NCBI RefSeq assembly: GCF_032302195.1
Contig: NZ_CP135275.1
Coordinates: 4,216,001-4,280,000 of the forward strand
Reading direction: 5' to 3'
Origin: Paenibacillus sp. MMS20-IR301
Lineage (GTDB): Bacteria > Bacillota > Bacilli > Paenibacillales > Paenibacillaceae
Length of the DNA: 64,000 nucleotides
Shown: positions 17,779 to 27,142 of the stretch, piece after piece
Layout: every line of letters begins with the position of its first letter
Numbering within the stretch: position 1 is the stretch's first letter
The notes under the pieces: generated by a model
The model's database searches: none
What the model saw: only the letters and a program-made list of their open reading frames with translations
What the model was told of the DNA's origin: nothing
Made by a program: the position numbers and the translations under genes

Positions 17779-17826
17779 AAAGGCTGCCCGCCTGCAGAGC
17801 ATGATCTGCGGGCGGGCAGCCTTTTG
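17779..17826 (+). terminator. Terminator after MBL-fold gene
   Basis: AAGGCTGCCCGC and GCAGA pair with TCTGC and GCGGGCAGCCTT around a GCATGA loop, followed by TTTT. A very stable hairpin. Confidence 0.85.
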
Positions 17827-17841
17827 TAATTGGCAAACGGC

Positions 17842-17920
17842 AAATGTATGCGGAAAACCGAATACATTTGGCTACTATAAGGGCATACGGGCCAATTGTA
17901 TGTGAAAATCCGAATACAAT
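17842..17920. repeat. Two palindromic repeat units, 51 bp apart, shared with the 42.4-kb locus
   Basis: Unit 1 (17842-17869) has arms AAATGTAT and ATACATTT around a CGG-AAAA-CCG core. Unit 2 (17893-17920) has ATTGTAT and ATACAAT. The A/T pair next to the TGTAT arm is swapped to T/A in unit 2, so base-pairing is kept. The reverse complement of unit 1 matches the six-copy array at 42367-42665. No gene lies in 17749-18044. Confidence 0.85.
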
Positions 17921-18044
17921 GTGATGCCGTGACAGCAACCGTTCTGGCAAGCCCGGCACCGGCGCGTTGCTGAGTAATGCCAAACAGGCAGTGATCAACA
18001 TCGGGTTAGTTAACATCAAGACAGTATAGCAAACGCCGGAACAC

Positions 18045-19361
18045 TCACTTCCAGTTAGGATGCAGCGCAATCAGCTTATCATCCCCGGCGCGCGGGCTGC
18101 CTCTGCCGTCCCGGTTGTTCGTCATGAGGTACAGCGTGCCGTCCGGCCCTTCTGCTACGTTGCGGATCCGTCCGTACTCCTCCTGGAACAGGCCTGTTAC
18201 AACAGGAGTTCCGCCGCTGCTGGACAGTGACACCCGCAGCAGCTGCTCTCCGGCCAGACCGGCGACCAGCAGTTCACCCTTCCAAGGCCCTTGCGTGATA
18301 AAGGTCATACCGGACGGCGCCCAGGTCTCCTCTCCGCTGTGCACCAGCGGAGCGGCCAGCTTCAGTCTGGCAGCTCCGGTCTCATCGCCTTCGATCAGCG
18401 GCCAGCCATAATTAGCACCAGCCTGAATGATGTTGATCTCGTCGTGGCTTGACTGGCCATGCTCCGAGCTGTACAGCACTCCGGTTCCCGGCTGCCAAGC
18501 CAGGCCCTGCGGGTTGCGGTGTCCCATGCTGTAAATCGGTGATCCCGGCCGCGGGTTATCTTTCGGGATGGCACCGCTGGTGGTAATACGCAGGATTTTT
18601 CCGCCCAGACTATTCCGGTCCTGGGCCAGATCCGGCTCATACCGCTCGCCTGTGGTGATGTACAAGTAACCGTCCGGGCCAATTTTAATCCGGCCCCCAT
18701 TATGATTCGTGTCGCCTGGAATGTTATCCATGAGCACCTTATTAATTGCTGCTGTACTGCTGCCGATCTTAATTTGAAGTACCCGGTTCGCCACCCCGCC
18801 CTCCTTGCTGCGGTAAGAATGATAGACATAAGCTAAGCCGTTGCTCTTAAATGCCGGATCCAGCGCAAGACCCAGTAATCCGCCCTCCCCCCTGCTGACA
18901 AAAGGTGCTTTCAATTCCAGCAGCGGAGTACTGCGGAGCTTCCCGTTCTCAATCACGCGCAGGCTGCCCGGGCGCTCGGTGAAAAAAATCCGCCCGTCCG
19001 GGGCAAACGCCATCTCCCAGGGAACATTCAGCCCGCTTGCCAAAGTATGCGCAGTATAAGGAAAAGCTGAGGTTACCGGCTGCTTCGGCCCGACCGTAGC
19101 ACTTCCCGGCTTTGTCCCTTGACCGGTCTCCCCCGCCCCGGCAGACACTCCTGGCGTTTCCGCCGCAGTTCCTTGCGGCCCTTCCCCCGGCGGGGACTGG
19201 TTCTTAGCAGGCTGTGCATCAAACTGCGGATTCCGGCCTTCCAGTTTCCCTTGCACCTCATTGCCACCGGAAGATGTGCTACAGGCTGACAGAAGTCCCG
19301 TCAGCAGAATTAAAGCTCCGCACAACAGAAAGCTGCGGGAGCGGATGGATGTTCCGGACAT
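18045..19361 (-). CDS. PQQ-dependent sugar dehydrogenase-like lipoprotein
   Basis: A 438-residue secreted lipoprotein with a six-bladed β-propeller of the soluble glucose/aldose sugar dehydrogenase (YliI, GDH-B) family. The N-terminus has a basic, hydrophobic signal and the lipobox LLSAC near residue 27, then a Pro/Gly/Thr-rich spacer of about 60 residues. The catalytic domain has LNVPWEMAFAPDGRIFFTERPG, GRIKIGPDGYLYITTGE, GHRNPQGLAWQPG, SEHGQSSHDEINI and GANYGWP, all typical. The family oxidises sugars with PQQ when available; the natural substrate is uncertain. The frame opens upstream, but the ATG at 19361 has AGGAGG 8 nt before it. Confidence 0.88.
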   Translation of the reverse strand: MSGTSIRSRSFLLCGALILLTGLLSACSTSSGGNEVQGKLEGRNPQFDAQPAKNQSPPGEGPQGTAAETPGVSAGAGETGQGTKPGSATVGPKQPVTSAFPYTAHTLASGLNVPWEMAFAPDGRIFFTERPGSLRVIENGKLRSTPLLELKAPFVSRGEGGLLGLALDPAFKSNGLAYVYHSYRSKEGGVANRVLQIKIGSSTAAINKVLMDNIPGDTNHNGGRIKIGPDGYLYITTGERYEPDLAQDRNSLGGKILRITTSGAIPKDNPRPGSPIYSMGHRNPQGLAWQPGTGVLYSSEHGQSSHDEINIIQAGANYGWPLIEGDETGAARLKLAAPLVHSGEETWAPSGMTFITQGPWKGELLVAGLAGEQLLRVSLSSSGGTPVVTGLFQEEYGRIRNVAEGPDGTLYLMTNNRDGRGSPRAGDDKLIALHPNWK

Positions 19362-19547
19362 TTGCATTACCTCCTGCTCAAATAAGTGGGAACAGCCCAC
19401 GTTAAGGATTTTGGCAACTATTACCCGGCATTATCCTTCACTAATCTCCGCCCGGCGCAAGTTCCGGGTACGTGCAGCCTCCCAAATTATGCACTATAAT
19501 GAGAACATTGCTGTTCTAGTGTGCAGATGAAAGGGGAACTACTCTAA

Positions 19548-20642
19548 ATGAATCAAGCTTTATTAAAACTGGAGCAGAAGCTTGCGGCCGGCGGCCTCGA
19601 TGCTCTGCTCGTAACTGATCCCAAGCATGTATATTACTTGACCGGCTTCGCCAGCAACCCGCATGAGCGCTTCCTCGGCCTGCTGCTGATCCGCGGCGAG
19701 GAGCCTGTGCTGATTGTCCCGGCGCTGGACGCCGAAGCAGCGCATGCCGCCTCCTCCGTCAAGACGATTCTGACGCACAGCGACACGGATAACCCGTACG
19801 AGCTGCTTAAATCACGCTTCGGCGGTGTTAATCCGGGCAGCTTCGGCATTGAGAAGGAGCATTTCTCCGTCAGCCGTTATGAACTCCTAACTGAAGCGGT
19901 CAAGGCCGGCTCCTTCAGCGACATCGGCCACCTGCTCCGGGCGATGCGCGTGATTAAGACGCCTGAGGAAGTTGCCATCATGAAGCATGCCGCTGAGCTT
20001 GTGGAGGAGGTTCTCCGCCGCGGCCTGGCACATGTCAAATCCGGTGTCAGCGAGATCGAGCTGGTAGCCGAGCTTGAATATCTGATGAAAAAGACCGGTG
20101 CCGCAGGCCCCTCCTTCGACACCATGGTGCTCTCCGGACCCAAAACCGCGCTGCCGCACGGGGTGCCGGGGGAACGCATCATCCAGAATGGCGATCTGCT
20201 CATGTTCGATCTTGGCGTCTACGCTGGAGGATATGCCTCTGACATTACCCGCACCTTCGCTGTAGGCGAAGTAGACCCTAAGTTAAAAGAGATCTACAAT
20301 ACCGTGCTTGCTGCCAATGAAGCCGGGATTGCCGCTTCCGTTGCCGGGGCTACTTACGGTTCCGTCGATAAGGCCGCACGCGATGTGATTGAAGCCGCCG
20401 GCTACGGTGAATACTTCATGCACCGGGTCGGACACGGCCTTGGCATGGATACACATGAATATCCCTCCCTTCACGGACTGAATACCGATTTGATCAGTAA
20501 CGGCAATGTGTTCACCGTAGAGCCGGGGATTTACGTGCCGGGACTCGGCGGTGTGCGGATTGAGGATGATGTGCTGGTAACAGCCGAAGGCCCGCAGACG
20601 CTGACCAGTTTCCCGAAAGAGCTGACTGTGCTGAGCCTGTAA
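19548..20642 (+). CDS. Xaa-Pro peptidase, M24 family (YqhT/PapA-like)
   Basis: A 364-residue metallopeptidase that cleaves X-Pro dipeptides or the N-terminal residue before Pro. The N-terminal creatinase domain (about 1-130, YYLTGFASNPHERFLGLLL) precedes a pita-bread catalytic domain. The five metal ligands are visible in MFDLGVYAGGYASDITRTF (two Asp), HRVGHGLGMDTHEYP (His), FTVEPGIYVPG (Glu) and GGVRIEDDVLVT (Glu). Length and order match YqhT/PepQ-type enzymes. The ATG follows AAAGGGGAA. It is monocistronic, with a terminator shared with the convergent transporter gene. Confidence 0.92.
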   Translation: MNQALLKLEQKLAAGGLDALLVTDPKHVYYLTGFASNPHERFLGLLLIRGEEPVLIVPALDAEAAHAASSVKTILTHSDTDNPYELLKSRFGGVNPGSFGIEKEHFSVSRYELLTEAVKAGSFSDIGHLLRAMRVIKTPEEVAIMKHAAELVEEVLRRGLAHVKSGVSEIELVAELEYLMKKTGAAGPSFDTMVLSGPKTALPHGVPGERIIQNGDLLMFDLGVYAGGYASDITRTFAVGEVDPKLKEIYNTVLAANEAGIAASVAGATYGSVDKAARDVIEAAGYGEYFMHRVGHGLGMDTHEYPSLHGLNTDLISNGNVFTVEPGIYVPGLGGVRIEDDVLVTAEGPQTLTSFPKELTVLSL

Positions 20643-20660
20643 TTCACAAAACACAGCAAT

Positions 20661-20704
20661 AAAGCCCCAATCTCCGGATTATAACGCGGAGGTTGGGGCT
20701 TTTT
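20661..20704. terminator. Bidirectional terminator between convergent genes
   Basis: AAAGCCCCAA and CTCCG pair with CGGAG and TTGGGGCTTT, followed by T5 on the plus strand and an A/T-rich flank on the other. It lies between the peptidase and the YhhQ-type transporter. Confidence 0.85.
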
Positions 20705-20718
20705 GCTATACGGGTTAT

Positions 20719-21444
20719 CTATGAGATGTTGCGTGTAGCTGCCGGTGTGCCGCCCTGCTGCTCTTCTTCAGCAAACCTGAAGGAACGGGCAAGATAGAGG
20801 ACAGGTGTGCCGGCAGCGGTGAGAATGAATTTAGCCAGATAGGTGGTCAGGAGGATCTCTGTCCATACCATCCAGTCATACTGTCCGGCAAAAGCAATGG
20901 TGCAGAAGATCAGCGTATCGACAAAAGAGCTGACCATCGTACTGCCGTTGGAGCGGATCCACAGCTGACGCGAGCTGCCATAATACTTGCGGATCCAGGC
21001 GTACAGCCGCACATCCAGGAACTGGCTGATGAAATACGCGGTAAGGCTGCCCAGGGCAAGCCGCGGCATCAGGCCGAAAATCGTCTGCAGCGAGGATTGG
21101 GCAATATCCGTTTCCTGCGGCTTAAACACCAGCACCATCTGCATAATGACTGTCGTCATCAGCAGCGTGAAGAATCCGAACCAGACAGCGCCGCGCGCTT
21201 CCTTCCGCCCGTAGCGTTCATTCAGCAGATCGCTGGTCATATACAGTGTGACATACATCGTATTCCCCAAGGTCATGACAATATCGAAAGGCATCGCGAT
21301 CGTCTTGGCTACTTGAATATTGGCGACCACGGTTGCCATGCCGACCCAGGCATAAAGCCCTTTTTTACCGAATAAACGGTAGCAGAGCAGAAAGAACACA
21401 AAATTAACAACTACAAACAGAATACCCCATAACAAGTTGAACAT
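20719..21444 (-). CDS. Queuosine precursor transporter (YhhQ/VUT family)
   Basis: A 241-residue integral membrane protein with about six membrane segments, of the YhhQ/VUT_1 family that imports queuosine precursors (preQ0/preQ1 or queuine). Family features include the LYMTSDLLNERYGRKEAR segment near residue 75, the SQFLDVRLYAWIRK motif near 143, and IRSNGSTMVSSFVDTLIF near 163. The ATG follows AGGAGGAG. The ribosome site is part of a preQ1-I-like riboswitch (21458-21497), which strongly supports the assignment and predicts shut-off of translation when preQ1 is abundant. Confidence 0.92.
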   Translation of the reverse strand: MFNLLWGILFVVVNFVFFLLCYRLFGKKGLYAWVGMATVVANIQVAKTIAMPFDIVMTLGNTMYVTLYMTSDLLNERYGRKEARGAVWFGFFTLLMTTVIMQMVLVFKPQETDIAQSSLQTIFGLMPRLALGSLTAYFISQFLDVRLYAWIRKYYGSSRQLWIRSNGSTMVSSFVDTLIFCTIAFAGQYDWMVWTEILLTTYLAKFILTAAGTPVLYLARSFRFAEEEQQGGTPAATRNIS

Positions 21445-21457
21445 AAATCAACTAACT

Positions 21458-21497
21458 CCTCCTAGTTTTGTTTACGCGGGATGGTTACGAACCGCGG
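21458..21497 (-). promoter_or_regulatory. preQ1-I riboswitch, translational type
   Basis: On the minus strand, CGCGG (21496-21492) is followed by a UUCGUAACCAU loop, the CCCGCG partner, and an A-rich tail AAACAAAACUAGG that runs into the AGGAGG site. This is the layout of class I preQ1 riboswitches: one stem, a loop containing the recognition C, and an A-rich tail forming an H-type pseudoknot. It overlaps the ribosome site of the queuosine-precursor transporter, so occupancy should hide the start. Confidence 0.8.
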
Positions 21498-21831
21498 CCA
21501 GCAAGTTTTAGACACAAAACATTAATACTTTATCACATCGTCAGCTAACAATCTATAAAATTTCAAATTTTCATGAAAACTATATTATACTAACATTTCT
21601 CCGAAAATTGATGATAGACTCAATAAATATTCATTCTTTTCAGAAAATTATATGACATATAGCTAACTTTCACTATTCAACCGGGGGTTAATTCTATAGA
21701 ATAGTTATCAATTACATTCCCGCTTACGATAGCTTCATATATGACCTACACCTATGGAATATATTGCAGCTTGCCTGGCTTTTGGTCCGGCTTGGGAGAA
21801 GAATGCAATTAACAGAAAAGGAGAGAATGAA
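21498..21831. other. AT-rich divergent promoter region
   Basis: An AT-rich spacer between the transporter and chemoreceptor genes. On the minus strand, TTGTTA and TATTAA spaced 18 nt apart could be the transporter promoter. On the plus strand, a TCAA..CGATAG pair near 21700-21730 loosely resembles a SigD flagellar-type promoter, which would suit a chemoreceptor. Neither is a strong match. An upstream in-frame ATG at 21754 has no ribosome site. Confidence 0.35.
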
Positions 21832-23520
21832 ATGTTAAGCTTCAAAAAATCGATCAGCCGTAAGTTTATCCTTTTGTTGTTCGTCGTTCTGCTGCTTACT
21901 TCGCTTTTACTAAGCATCAGTTTCTACTTCATATCCATTAATACCATCGACAGCTACGTTATGCCGCAGATCAACAAGCAGCTGACTGCCTCAGCACAGG
22001 ATGTATATAAAAGTCTGAACGCGACCAGCGCCCAGCAGACCCTTAATAAAAATGAGCAGGCCAGGACGAATGTCGAATTCTATTTTGAAGAAAAAAGAAA
22101 ACAGCATAATGTGGAGACCATATTCCTCATCGATCTGCGGGAGGGCAAAGCCACAGTCCTGACTGCAGACCACGTTGCCAAACTTAAGCCGGAGGAATCG
22201 ATTCAGGTATGGCCAGCCATGGAGCAAGCCGCCAAAGGTAAAGCGGGACTAAGTGAAATTTATGCCGATAGCCACGGTGTACATAAGACTGCATATGTCG
22301 GGGTTCCTGGTACCACGATGATTGTAGGTGTAAGCTCGGATGTAGGATTTGTACAGGATAAAATGAACAGTATACTCTGGACCAGTGCGGGTATTACCCT
22401 GCTGGCGCTTATTATCGGATTGTCCGCAGCCGCATTTATGAGCCGCAGAATTACCCGCCCGATAACGCAGCTTGCCGCTTACAGCAATAAGCTCGCCGGA
22501 GGCGACTTCACTGAGACCCTCACCATAAAAGGCAGTGATGAGGTAGGCCAGCTCTCTGAGAGCTTCCGGATCATGAGCGAACGGCTTAAGGAGATGATCG
22601 GACATGTGCTTGATACCTCCGGTACAGTCGTTACTGATTCCAATGACCTCAAGGAACGTGTACAGGTGCTGAACACGATGGCTGAGCATTCAGCTTCCTC
22701 TGTGGAGGAGATCGGTAAAGGCAGCACGATGATTGCCAGCAGCGCACTGGACAATTCCCGGGCCATGGATGAGATTAACATCGGTATCCAGCATATCGCT
22801 TCCGCTGCCGGAGAGGTTACCGAACAGATCAGCGAAGCTTCCGCAGAAGCCATGGGCGGCAATGAAATTGCCCAGAGTGCTGTCCAGCAGATGCGCCAGG
22901 TGGAGCAGGCCTCCATTCAGTCCATGGAGCAGTTCCGCATTATGAATGAACGCTCCCTTATGATCGGGGAAGTTGTGCAGGGCATTACCGAAATTACAAA
23001 ACAGATCCAGATGCTGTCGCTTAACGCCTCCATCGAAGCTGCGCGTGCCGGAGAACACGGCCGGGGATTCGCTGTTGTTGCCGGTGAAGTGCGCAAGCTC
23101 TCTGAGCAGTCTAAGGAATCCAATGAACAAATCCGTGAATTCCTGCTCGGCCTGCAAGAAGATATGAACCACTCCGTATCTGAAATGAATCATGTGAATG
23201 CGGAAGTGGCTTCAGGGATGAACAAGGTTGTCGAAGCGGGGAATGCCTTTAACCACCTGCTGATTCTGATCCAGAGCATCAATCACAGCATCCAGTCTGT
23301 CTCTGCCGCTACCCAGCAGATCTCCGCAGGCACCGAAGAGGTTAGCGCCTCCGTGGAGGAAACTGCGCAGATTACAGCCAAATCTCAGCAAAGCGCGGCT
23401 ACATTGACAGACAATTCCGCACGGCAGCACCAGGAGCTGGAAGGGCATGCGCTGACCGTCGAGCATCTGCATCAGCAGGCCGTAAAGCTGCAGAAGGCTG
23501 TCGGGCAGTTCAAAATTTAA
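21832..23520 (+). CDS. Methyl-accepting chemotaxis protein
   Basis: A 562-residue chemoreceptor. Two membrane segments (about residues 13-35 and 185-208) flank an extracellular sensing domain of about 150 residues (Cache-like, ending [20 protein letters not shown]). HAMP follows ([21 protein letters not shown]), then a long coiled-coil signalling domain with the conserved hairpin tip [19 protein letters not shown] and [15 protein letters not shown]. Methylation-site-type Glu/Gln pairs lie in the flanking helices. It signals to CheA/CheW; the ligand is unknown. The ATG at 21832 has AAAGGAG upstream and is chosen over the longer frame at 21754. Confidence 0.95.
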   Translation: MLSFKKSISRKFILLLFVVLLLTSLLLSISFYFISINTIDSYVMPQINKQLTASAQDVYKSLNATSAQQTLNKNEQARTNVEFYFEEKRKQHNVETIFLIDLREGKATVLTADHVAKLKPEESIQVWPAMEQAAKGKAGLSEIYADSHGVHKTAYVGVPGTTMIVGVSSDVGFVQDKMNSILWTSAGITLLALIIGLSAAAFMSRRITRPITQLAAYSNKLAGGDFTETLTIKGSDEVGQLSESFRIMSERLKEMIGHVLDTSGTVVTDSNDLKERVQVLNTMAEHSASSVEEIGKGSTMIASSALDNSRAMDEINIGIQHIASAAGEVTEQISEASAEAMGGNEIAQSAVQQMRQVEQASIQSMEQFRIMNERSLMIGEVVQGITEITKQIQMLSLNASIEAARAGEHGRGFAVVAGEVRKLSEQSKESNEQIREFLLGLQEDMNHSVSEMNHVNAEVASGMNKVVEAGNAFNHLLILIQSINHSIQSVSAATQQISAGTEEVSASVEETAQITAKSQQSAATLTDNSARQHQELEGHALTVEHLHQQAVKLQKAVGQFKI

Positions 23521-23590
23521 GCTTGGTGTTTCAGCGGAAAATAGAAGGACAAGTTATTCTGTATGCATATAAATTCTTATAATGTTACAC

Positions 23591-23636
23591 AAAAAAGCAG
23601 TTCCTAAGGCCTCGTGGCTGTTGGAACTGCTTTTTT
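23591..23636. terminator. Bidirectional terminator
   Basis: AAAAAAGCAGTTCC pairs with GGAACTGCTTTTTT (14 bp) around an 18-nt loop. It serves the chemoreceptor and the convergent cob operon. Confidence 0.88.
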
Positions 23637-23658
23637 ATATACCCGGAGTTTCGCCTGT

Positions 23659-23985
23659 TCAGTGTCTTGGCGCCCACAGAATAACCGAGACGCCGATCAC
23701 ACAGATACCGGCTCCAATCCAGTCGTAGAGATCCGGGGTTTTGCGGTCTACCAGCCAGCCCCACAGTACGGCAAGGACAATGAATACTCCGCCATAAGCG
23801 GCGTAAACCCGCCCGAAGGAAGGGAATTTCTGCAGCGTCGGGATAATCCCGTAAGCGATCAGAATGAATGACCCCAGCAGGCCGTACCACAGCGGGCGTG
23901 ATTCCCGCAGCCAGAGCCAGACCAGATAACCGCCGCCGATCTCAGCCAGACCCGCCACAATGAACAACAGCACCGCAATAGCCAT
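23659..23985 (-). CDS. YnfA/UPF0060 family small membrane protein
   Basis: A 108-residue protein with four membrane segments, related to small multidrug resistance pumps. Family signatures include [21 protein letters not shown] at the N-terminus, [21 protein letters not shown] in the middle and [19 protein letters not shown] at the end. The transport substrate is unproven. The ATG (AGAGGAATAACA upstream) lies 2 nt past the cobQ stop, so it is the last gene of the cob operon, an odd partner for B12 synthesis. Confidence 0.9.
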   Translation of the reverse strand: MAIAVLLFIVAGLAEIGGGYLVWLWLRESRPLWYGLLGSFILIAYGIIPTLQKFPSFGRVYAAYGGVFIVLAVLWGWLVDRKTPDLYDWIGAGICVIGVSVILWAPRH

Positions 23986-23987
23986 TG

Positions 23988-25628
23988 TTATTCCTCTCTT
24001 CCCGGCAAGCCCATAATATTGTAAACAGCATGCATATCCAGATGCTTCCTGACAGTATCCGCCAGCCGGTCAAACTCCTGCTCACGCAGCGCTGCCGCTG
24101 AATAGGTCACAGACAGCTGCGCCAGTCCTTTGGACCGGCGCAGCCCGTTCAGCCAGCCCCGGCGGAATTCGTCATTATGGAACAGCCCGTGCAGATAGCT
24201 GCCCCAGATTCTCCCGTCCGTTGTTCCCCAGCCTTCCGGCACTGCCTGGCCTTCCGGCCCGTTCAGGCTGAACAGGCCGGATACGGAAGCTGTGTCCAGA
24301 TTTGTAGTCTTTCCCATATGTATCTCGTAACCGGAAACAGCTCCGTGATGCTCCCCGCTTAATTGCAGCGGATGCCCGTCCGCCAGCTTTCCGCTAACGC
24401 GGACGGTAGTCTTCTGCGGCAGAAACGTAGTTGAGAGCGGCAAATACCCGAGCCCCTCACTCTCTCCCGGCTCAGCACTCTCGATCGCATCAGGGTCAAG
24501 CAGCTTCTGGCCAAGCATCTGGTATCCTCCGCAAATCCCTGCAAGCTGCTGGCATCCCTCGCCCAGCGCACGCCCGATTGCCTCCGGGAATCCCTGCTCC
24601 CGCAAGTACTGCAGATCAGCCGCGGTATTCTTCGTCCCCGGAAGAATGATGGCATCCGGCGTTCCCAGCTCATCTGCCGATGCCACATAACGCACCGCTG
24701 TATCCGGCTCGTCCTCCAGCGGATCGAAATCGGTAAAGTTGGAAATACGCGGATAACGGATAACGGCGATGTCCAGCTCCCTCTCTGAATCCGTACGCTG
24801 GCGGCCGGATGCGCTGTCCAGGACTACGGAGTCTTCCGCTTCAATCCGCAGCTGCGGCAGAAACGGCAAGACGCCGAGCACCGGAATGCCGGTACGCTCC
24901 TCCAGCCAGTCCAGCCCGGGCTGCAGCAGCGAGACGTCACCGCGGAATTTATTGATAATGAAGCCTTTGACCCTGGCCCGCTCATGCGGCTCCAGCAGCT
25001 CAAGCGTACCGACGATGAAGGCAAAAACGCCGCCCCGGTCGATATCGGCCACCAGCACCACCGGCGCATCCGCCCAGCCGGCCAGATTCATATTGACGAT
25101 ATCCCGGGCTTTGAGATTAATCTCCGCCGGGCTGCCTGCCCCTTCCATCAGGACAACCTCATAAGCCTCCCGCAGCCGGTTCAGCGCAGCCATCACGGTA
25201 CCTTTTGCTTCAGGCAGAAATTTCTCGCGGTATTCTCTCGCACTAAGCGCCGCATGCGGCACTCCGTGCACCACAATCTGTGCACTCATCTCCCCGGAGG
25301 GCTTCAGCAGAATCGGGTTCATATCGCTGGTGGCTGTGATGCCGAAGGCCTCCGCCTGCATGCCCTGAGCCCGGCCGATCTCTAAGCCGCCCTCTGTTAC
25401 GTAGGAATTCAGCGCCATATTCTGCGACTTGAACGGCGCGGTGCGGTATCCGTCCTGCATCATAATCCGTCCGATGGCAGCAGTGACGAGACTTTTGCCG
25501 ACATCGGAGGCTGTTCCCTGCACCATCAGCACAGCGCCGGGCAGCAGCTGATCAGGTTGACCAGCCGCTGCCCGGGAGCCGGCCGGGGCAGAAGCGAATG
25601 CAGCCTGAGCTGCAGCTGTATCTTCCAT
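23988..25628 (-). CDS. cobQ: Cobyric acid synthase (CobQ/CbiP)
   Basis: A 546-residue glutamine-dependent amidase that amidates four side chains of adenosylcobyrinic a,c-diamide to give cobyric acid. After a non-conserved extension of about 30 residues, the ATPase domain shows [13 protein letters not shown] (P-loop), [11 protein letters not shown] and [11 protein letters not shown], and [13 protein letters not shown] follows. The C-terminal class I glutamine amidotransferase domain has [12 protein letters not shown], the catalytic Cys in [12 protein letters not shown] near 370, and YLHGLFHN with the catalytic His. Length and order are normal. The ATG has GAGGAGG upstream. It follows cobS by about 150 nt. 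Confidence 0.95.
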   Translation of the reverse strand: MEDTAAAQAAFASAPAGSRAAAGQPDQLLPGAVLMVQGTASDVGKSLVTAAIGRIMMQDGYRTAPFKSQNMALNSYVTEGGLEIGRAQGMQAEAFGITATSDMNPILLKPSGEMSAQIVVHGVPHAALSAREYREKFLPEAKGTVMAALNRLREAYEVVLMEGAGSPAEINLKARDIVNMNLAGWADAPVVLVADIDRGGVFAFIVGTLELLEPHERARVKGFIINKFRGDVSLLQPGLDWLEERTGIPVLGVLPFLPQLRIEAEDSVVLDSASGRQRTDSERELDIAVIRYPRISNFTDFDPLEDEPDTAVRYVASADELGTPDAIILPGTKNTAADLQYLREQGFPEAIGRALGEGCQQLAGICGGYQMLGQKLLDPDAIESAEPGESEGLGYLPLSTTFLPQKTTVRVSGKLADGHPLQLSGEHHGAVSGYEIHMGKTTNLDTASVSGLFSLNGPEGQAVPEGWGTTDGRIWGSYLHGLFHNDEFRRGWLNGLRRSKGLAQLSVTYSAAALREQEFDRLADTVRKHLDMHAVYNIMGLPGREE

Positions 25629-25775
25629 GTTCGTCCTCCTCGGTTTCTTGCTGCTGCCGGGGTTCCCGGCGGTGCAGCTCAGTTCGTGCCGCAGCGGCGC
25701 TGTGTTAAGTGTACGGCGATTAGCCCGTTAGGGCAGTGGGCCGCTGCGCGTTAAGGGCAACAGCAGGTGCTGACG

Positions 25776-26588
25776 CTACTGGAGATTGTGCTGCAGCAGC
25801 ACCAGCACAAGCAGGACCACCGCCTCCAGCAGCTCGTTCAGCGCGCCGTAGACGTCGCCGGTGAGCCCGCCGAGCCGGCTGCTGATCCGCCGCGCAGCGA
25901 GCCTGCCGCAGGCTGCCGCTGCCGCCGGCGCCAGGATGGCCGCTGCCGCTAGCCGCGGCCAGGCCCCTGTGCCCGCGCCGAGCGCCAGCGGTGCTGCGGC
26001 TGCGGCCAGGGTGAGCAGCGCGGCGGTGAGACGCGCGCGCCGCTCCTGCCGGGCAGGCAGCCCGCCGAAGCTGGCGGCCAGCCCTTCATTGCCGCGGGCC
26101 AGCGGATAGCGGGCCATGGCCCGCACCATGTACCAGCGGCTCCACACCGGCGGCAGCAGGAGCAGCGGCAGCATGCTGTATGCGCCGCCTTCGATGAATG
26201 CCGCCAGCAGCGAGGCCTTCAGCAGCAGCAGCAGCACACAGGCCAGCACACCCATAGCGCCGACACGGCTGTCCTTCATAATCTCCAGCATCCGCTCCCT
26301 CGAGCGGTAGCTGAGCAGTGCATCGGCGCTGTCCATCCAGCCGTCCAGATGCAGCCCGCCGGTCAGCCCCGTCCACAGGATAAGGGTGATGACAGCGGCA
26401 GGCCAGGCCGGCAGCAGCCAGGCTGCGGCTGCCGCACCCAGCGCGGCGCTGAGGCCGATCGCCGCACCGACCAGCGGATAATAGACTACGCTCCGCCGCA
26501 GCAGCTCCGCCGAGAAGTCCGGGCTGTACTTTACCGGGAAGCGTGACAGAAACTGAAAAGCGGCAGAAGCATCCCCCCGCGCGCTCAC
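25776..26588 (-). CDS. cobS: Adenosylcobinamide-GDP ribazoletransferase (CobS)
   Basis: A 270-residue cobalamin synthase, an integral membrane protein that joins AdoCbi-GDP with α-ribazole (phosphate). The N-terminus has FQFLSRFPVKY, then VVYYPLVGAAIG, then the conserved acidic motif TGGLHLDGWMDSADALLS and ILEIMKDSRVGAMG-type residues (here LEIMKDSRVGAMG). The rest is Ala/Leu-rich membrane helices. The frame extends back to 26654 within cobU, but the GTG at 26588 overlaps the cobU stop as GTGA and has GGGAG 8 nt upstream, so it is chosen (translational coupling). Confidence 0.93.
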   Translation of the reverse strand: MSARGDASAAFQFLSRFPVKYSPDFSAELLRRSVVYYPLVGAAIGLSAALGAAAAAWLLPAWPAAVITLILWTGLTGGLHLDGWMDSADALLSYRSRERMLEIMKDSRVGAMGVLACVLLLLLKASLLAAFIEGGAYSMLPLLLLPPVWSRWYMVRAMARYPLARGNEGLAASFGGLPARQERRARLTAALLTLAAAAAPLALGAGTGAWPRLAAAAILAPAAAAACGRLAARRISSRLGGLTGDVYGALNELLEAVVLLVLVLLQHNLQ

Positions 26589-27142
26589 AGCAGGTACTCC
26601 CGGCTCTTCAGCTCTACCGGAATTCCGGCTGTGACCAGGAATACCTGGCTGCACTGCCGGGCAAGACCTGCATTCATCCGTCCGGCCAGATCACGGTAGA
26701 GCCGGCCGAGTGAATATTCAGGCACAATGCCGTCGCCTACTTCATTAGTCACGAGAATAAGCGTCCCCTGGAACGAGGCTACACTCCGTGCAAGCCGCGC
26801 AATTTCGTCTTCTACCAGCTGCTGCCTGTCCTTATGCTCCTCCACCGACAGCAGCCTGTTCGACAGCCACAGTGTCAGGCAGTCCACAAGCACCGCCCGG
26901 CCGCCGCCGGACAGCTTGTCCAGCAACGCCGCGAGTTCGAGCGGCTCTTCTACCGTCTCCCACAGTCCGCCGCCCTCACCGCGCTGCTGCCGGTGCAGGT
27001 CGATCCGCGCCTGCATCTCTTCATCGAAGGCCTGGCCGGTCGCCACATATACCGCCTGCTGCGGATGCGCAAGCTTCCGGGTCAGGGTCTCGGCGAAGCC
27101 GCTTTTGCCGCTGCGGGCGCCTCCGGTTACAAGAATGCTCAT
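26585..27142 (-). CDS. cobU: Bifunctional adenosylcobinamide kinase / guanylyltransferase (CobU)
   Basis: A 185-residue enzyme that phosphorylates adenosylcobinamide and transfers GMP to make AdoCbi-GDP. The P-loop is VTGGARSGKSGFAE (residues 5-18). YVATGQAFDEEMQARIDLHRQQR carries the guanylylated His, and ILVTNEVGDGIVPE and LGRLYRDLAGRMNAGLA are family motifs. The ATG overlaps the cobT stop as ATGA, and cobS overlaps its own end. Confidence 0.95.
   Translation of the reverse strand: MSILVTGGARSGKSGFAETLTRKLAHPQQAVYVATGQAFDEEMQARIDLHRQQRGEGGGLWETVEEPLELAALLDKLSGGGRAVLVDCLTLWLSNRLLSVEEHKDRQQLVEDEIARLARSVASFQGTLILVTNEVGDGIVPEYSLGRLYRDLAGRMNAGLARQCSQVFLVTAGIPVELKSREYLL

Noticed and set aside
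25776..26654. Longer cobS start at 26654
   Set aside because: It would overlap cobU by 70 nt and lacks a ribosome site; the GTG at 26588 overlaps the cobU stop as GTGA with a proper site.
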